Positions 33,096-34,300 of a stretch of 34,300 bases of DNA are shown in pieces. The translations under genes and the position numbers were made by a program. The notes beneath the pieces were generated by a model. That model made no database searches, was not told the origin of the DNA, and was given only the letters and a program-made list of their open reading frames with translations. Each line of letters begins with the position of its first letter. Within the stretch, counting starts at the first letter, position 1. The DNA comes from an uncultured beta proteobacterium (GTDB taxonomy: Bacteria; Pseudomonadota; Gammaproteobacteria; Burkholderiales; Burkholderiaceae_C). The DNA is taken from assembly GCA_903896425.1 (NCBI GenBank), contig CAITXW010000474.1, positions 1-34,300 on the forward strand, given 5' to 3'.

Positions 33096-34300
33096 ACCTG
33101 TCCGAACTTTTCATCCGGCGTCCGGTGATGACGATCCTGCTCAACGCAGCGATCGTACTGGCCGGTCTCCTGGGCTATCGCAACATCCCGGTAGCGGCCT
33201 TGCCGAGCTATGACACACCCGTCATCAACGTCTCCGCGACGCTGGCCGGCGCCAATCCGGAAACCATGGCCAGCTCGGTGGCGCTGATGCTGGAAAAACA
33301 GTTCCAGACCGTCCCGGGACTCAAAACCATCAGTTCCACCAGCACCCTTGGCAATACCTCTCTGACGCTGGAGTTTGACGAAGGCCGCAACGTCGACGCG
33401 GCATCGGTCGATGTGCAAGCGGCGCTGCTGCGCGCGCAGCGCTTCCTGCCCATCGAAATGACAGCAACGCCGTCCTACCGCAAGGTCAATCCGGCCGATG
33501 CGCCGATTCTTTTGCTTGCATTGACCTCGCCTTCGGTCAACCCGTCCGATCTGCAGGATTACGCCGAGCATCTGATTTCGCCGACGCTGACCACCATCGA
33601 CGGCGTAGCCCAGGTCAACATCTTCGGCGCCAAGCGCTATGCGGTACGGGTGCGCGTGCAACCGGAGGCGCTGTCGGTTCGCAACATCAGCCTGGATGAA
33701 TTGAGCGCGGCGCTCAAGGCCGCCAACGTCAACACGCCGGTGGGCACCTTCGACGGCCCGAACCAGACGCTGACATTGCAGGCGAATCGGCAACTCAAAA
33801 GCGCTGCGGATTTTTCTGACCTGATCGTCAGCACGCGTGGCGGCAACCCGGTGCGCCTGCGCGATGTAGCCCAGGTTGAAGACAGTCTGGAAACACTCAA
33901 GAGTTGGGCCACACTGAACGGTGAAAACTCCATCACCATCGTTGTGCAGCGCCAGCCCGGCGCGAATACGGTGAAAGTGGTTGACGCGGTGCGCGCGACC
34001 TTGCCCAAGCTGCAGAGCCAGATGCCGCAATCCGTCTCCATGACGGCCGTCAACGACCGCTCGGTGTCTGTGCGCGAAGCACTGCACGATGTCTCGCTCA
34101 CGCTGCTGGGCACGATTGGGCTGGTGGTGCTGGTGATCTTTCTCTTTCTGCGCCGTTTTGTCGCGACCGTGATTCCGACCCTGTCGCTGCCGGTCTCGCT
34201 GATCGGCGCGGTAGCCCTGCTCTGGGGCTTCTCCTACAGTCTGGACAACATCTCGCTGCTGGGACTGACGCTGGCCGTGGGTCTGGTGGTGGACGACGCC
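33092..34300 (+). CDS. RND efflux pump inner-membrane subunit (AcrB/MdtB-C-like), 5' part
   Basis: The gene starts with ATGA overlapping the adaptor stop and is open to the window edge; 403 residues are seen of an expected 1020-1050. Features: first membrane helix after NLSELFIRRPVMTILLNAAI, the porter-domain opening NIPVAALPSYDTPVINVSA and ANPETMASSVALMLEKQF, further porter subdomains to about 330, then helices 2-4. The proton-relay pair Asp401-Asp402 is present in GLTLAVGLVVDDA. The sequence is closer to the MdtB/MdtC-type branch than to AcrB, judged by eye. It exports small molecules using proton flow. Confidence 0.94.
   Translation, partial: MNLSELFIRRPVMTILLNAAIVLAGLLGYRNIPVAALPSYDTPVINVSATLAGANPETMASSVALMLEKQFQTVPGLKTISSTSTLGNTSLTLEFDEGRNVDAASVDVQAALLRAQRFLPIEMTATPSYRKVNPADAPILLLALTSPSVNPSDLQDYAEHLISPTLTTIDGVAQVNIFGAKRYAVRVRVQPEALSVRNISLDELSAALKAANVNTPVGTFDGPNQTLTLQANRQLKSAADFSDLIVSTRGGNPVRLRDVAQVEDSLETLKSWATLNGENSITIVVQRQPGANTVKVVDAVRATLPKLQSQMPQSVSMTAVNDRSVSVREALHDVSLTLLGTIGLVVLVIFLFLRRFVATVIPTLSLPVSLIGAVALLWGFSYSLDNISLLGLTLAVGLVVDDA

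Noticed and set aside
32888-34087. 399-codon minus-strand open frame opposite the RND pump gene
   Set aside because: The plus strand encodes a clear RND pump that is open to the window end. The minus frame lacks any domain.

Overview
The window reads like the chromosome of an aerobic betaproteobacterium of the order Burkholderiales, probably near Comamonadaceae. The basis is GC-rich coding DNA, tightly packed overlapping operons and the families present (liv-type transporter with a CaiB/BaiF CoA-transferase, PimC/PimD-like acyl-CoA dehydrogenases, IclR control, Mo/W formate dehydrogenase, short 'core' methionine synthase). No rRNA or tRNA gene was seen, so this placement is inference. No CRISPR array, phage or intact insertion sequence was found.

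Layout. (1) 2-1472, plus strand: the 3' part of a class III aminotransferase gene, coupled by an 8-nt overlap to a GntR/FCD regulator. (2) 1612-6977, a signalling block: a 7TM-type hybrid PAS/HisKA_3 histidine kinase, a convergent NarL/LuxR response regulator, and, divergent from the regulator, an ATGA-overlapped pair encoding an orphan TRAP(DctP)-like periplasmic receptor and a four-helix membrane HD-GYP protein. (3) 6978-7265: a hairpin and a decayed IS256-type transposase fragment. (4) 7266-20125, all minus strand: a long catabolic operon. In transcription order it encodes a fused enoyl-CoA hydratase/3-hydroxyacyl-CoA dehydrogenase, a thiolase, a large and a small acyl-CoA dehydrogenase, a second crotonase-fold protein, a CaiB/BaiF CoA-transferase, a periplasmic amino-acid-type receptor, LivH, LivM, LivG, LivF and a universal stress protein. 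The order fused FadB-like, thiolase, large ACAD, small ACAD recalls the pimelate (pimFABCD) operon, with a CoA-transferase in place of the CoA ligase. (5) 20126-21279: a divergent control region with related palindromes and an IclR regulator. (6) 21318-25992, minus: a two-subunit NAD-type formate dehydrogenase, whose beta subunit is a NuoE-NuoF fusion; an 84-bp nested palindrome lies between the two genes. (7) 26075-34300: a FecR/DUF6600 secreted protein with a Pro/Gln repeat, the Fe-S carrier ApbC, a patatin-like lipase, a short MetE-core methionine synthase, and an RND efflux adaptor with the start of its pump, which runs off the window.

How the parts work together. Region 4 looks like a complete route for one carboxylate or dicarboxylate: capture by the periplasmic receptor, import by LivHMGF, activation by CoA transfer, alpha,beta-dehydrogenation by the paired ACADs, hydration, oxidation and thiolysis. 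The neighbouring IclR protein is the likely regulator, because the same 11-bp word occurs near its own promoter and in the leader of the operon. The signalling block has a separate logic: the receptor/HD-GYP pair suggests a ligand-controlled change in cyclic-di-GMP. The most unusual items are that receptor/HD-GYP pair, the pim-like operon with its own importer and CoA-transferase, the fused formate dehydrogenase, and the short methionine synthase with no visible partner gene.
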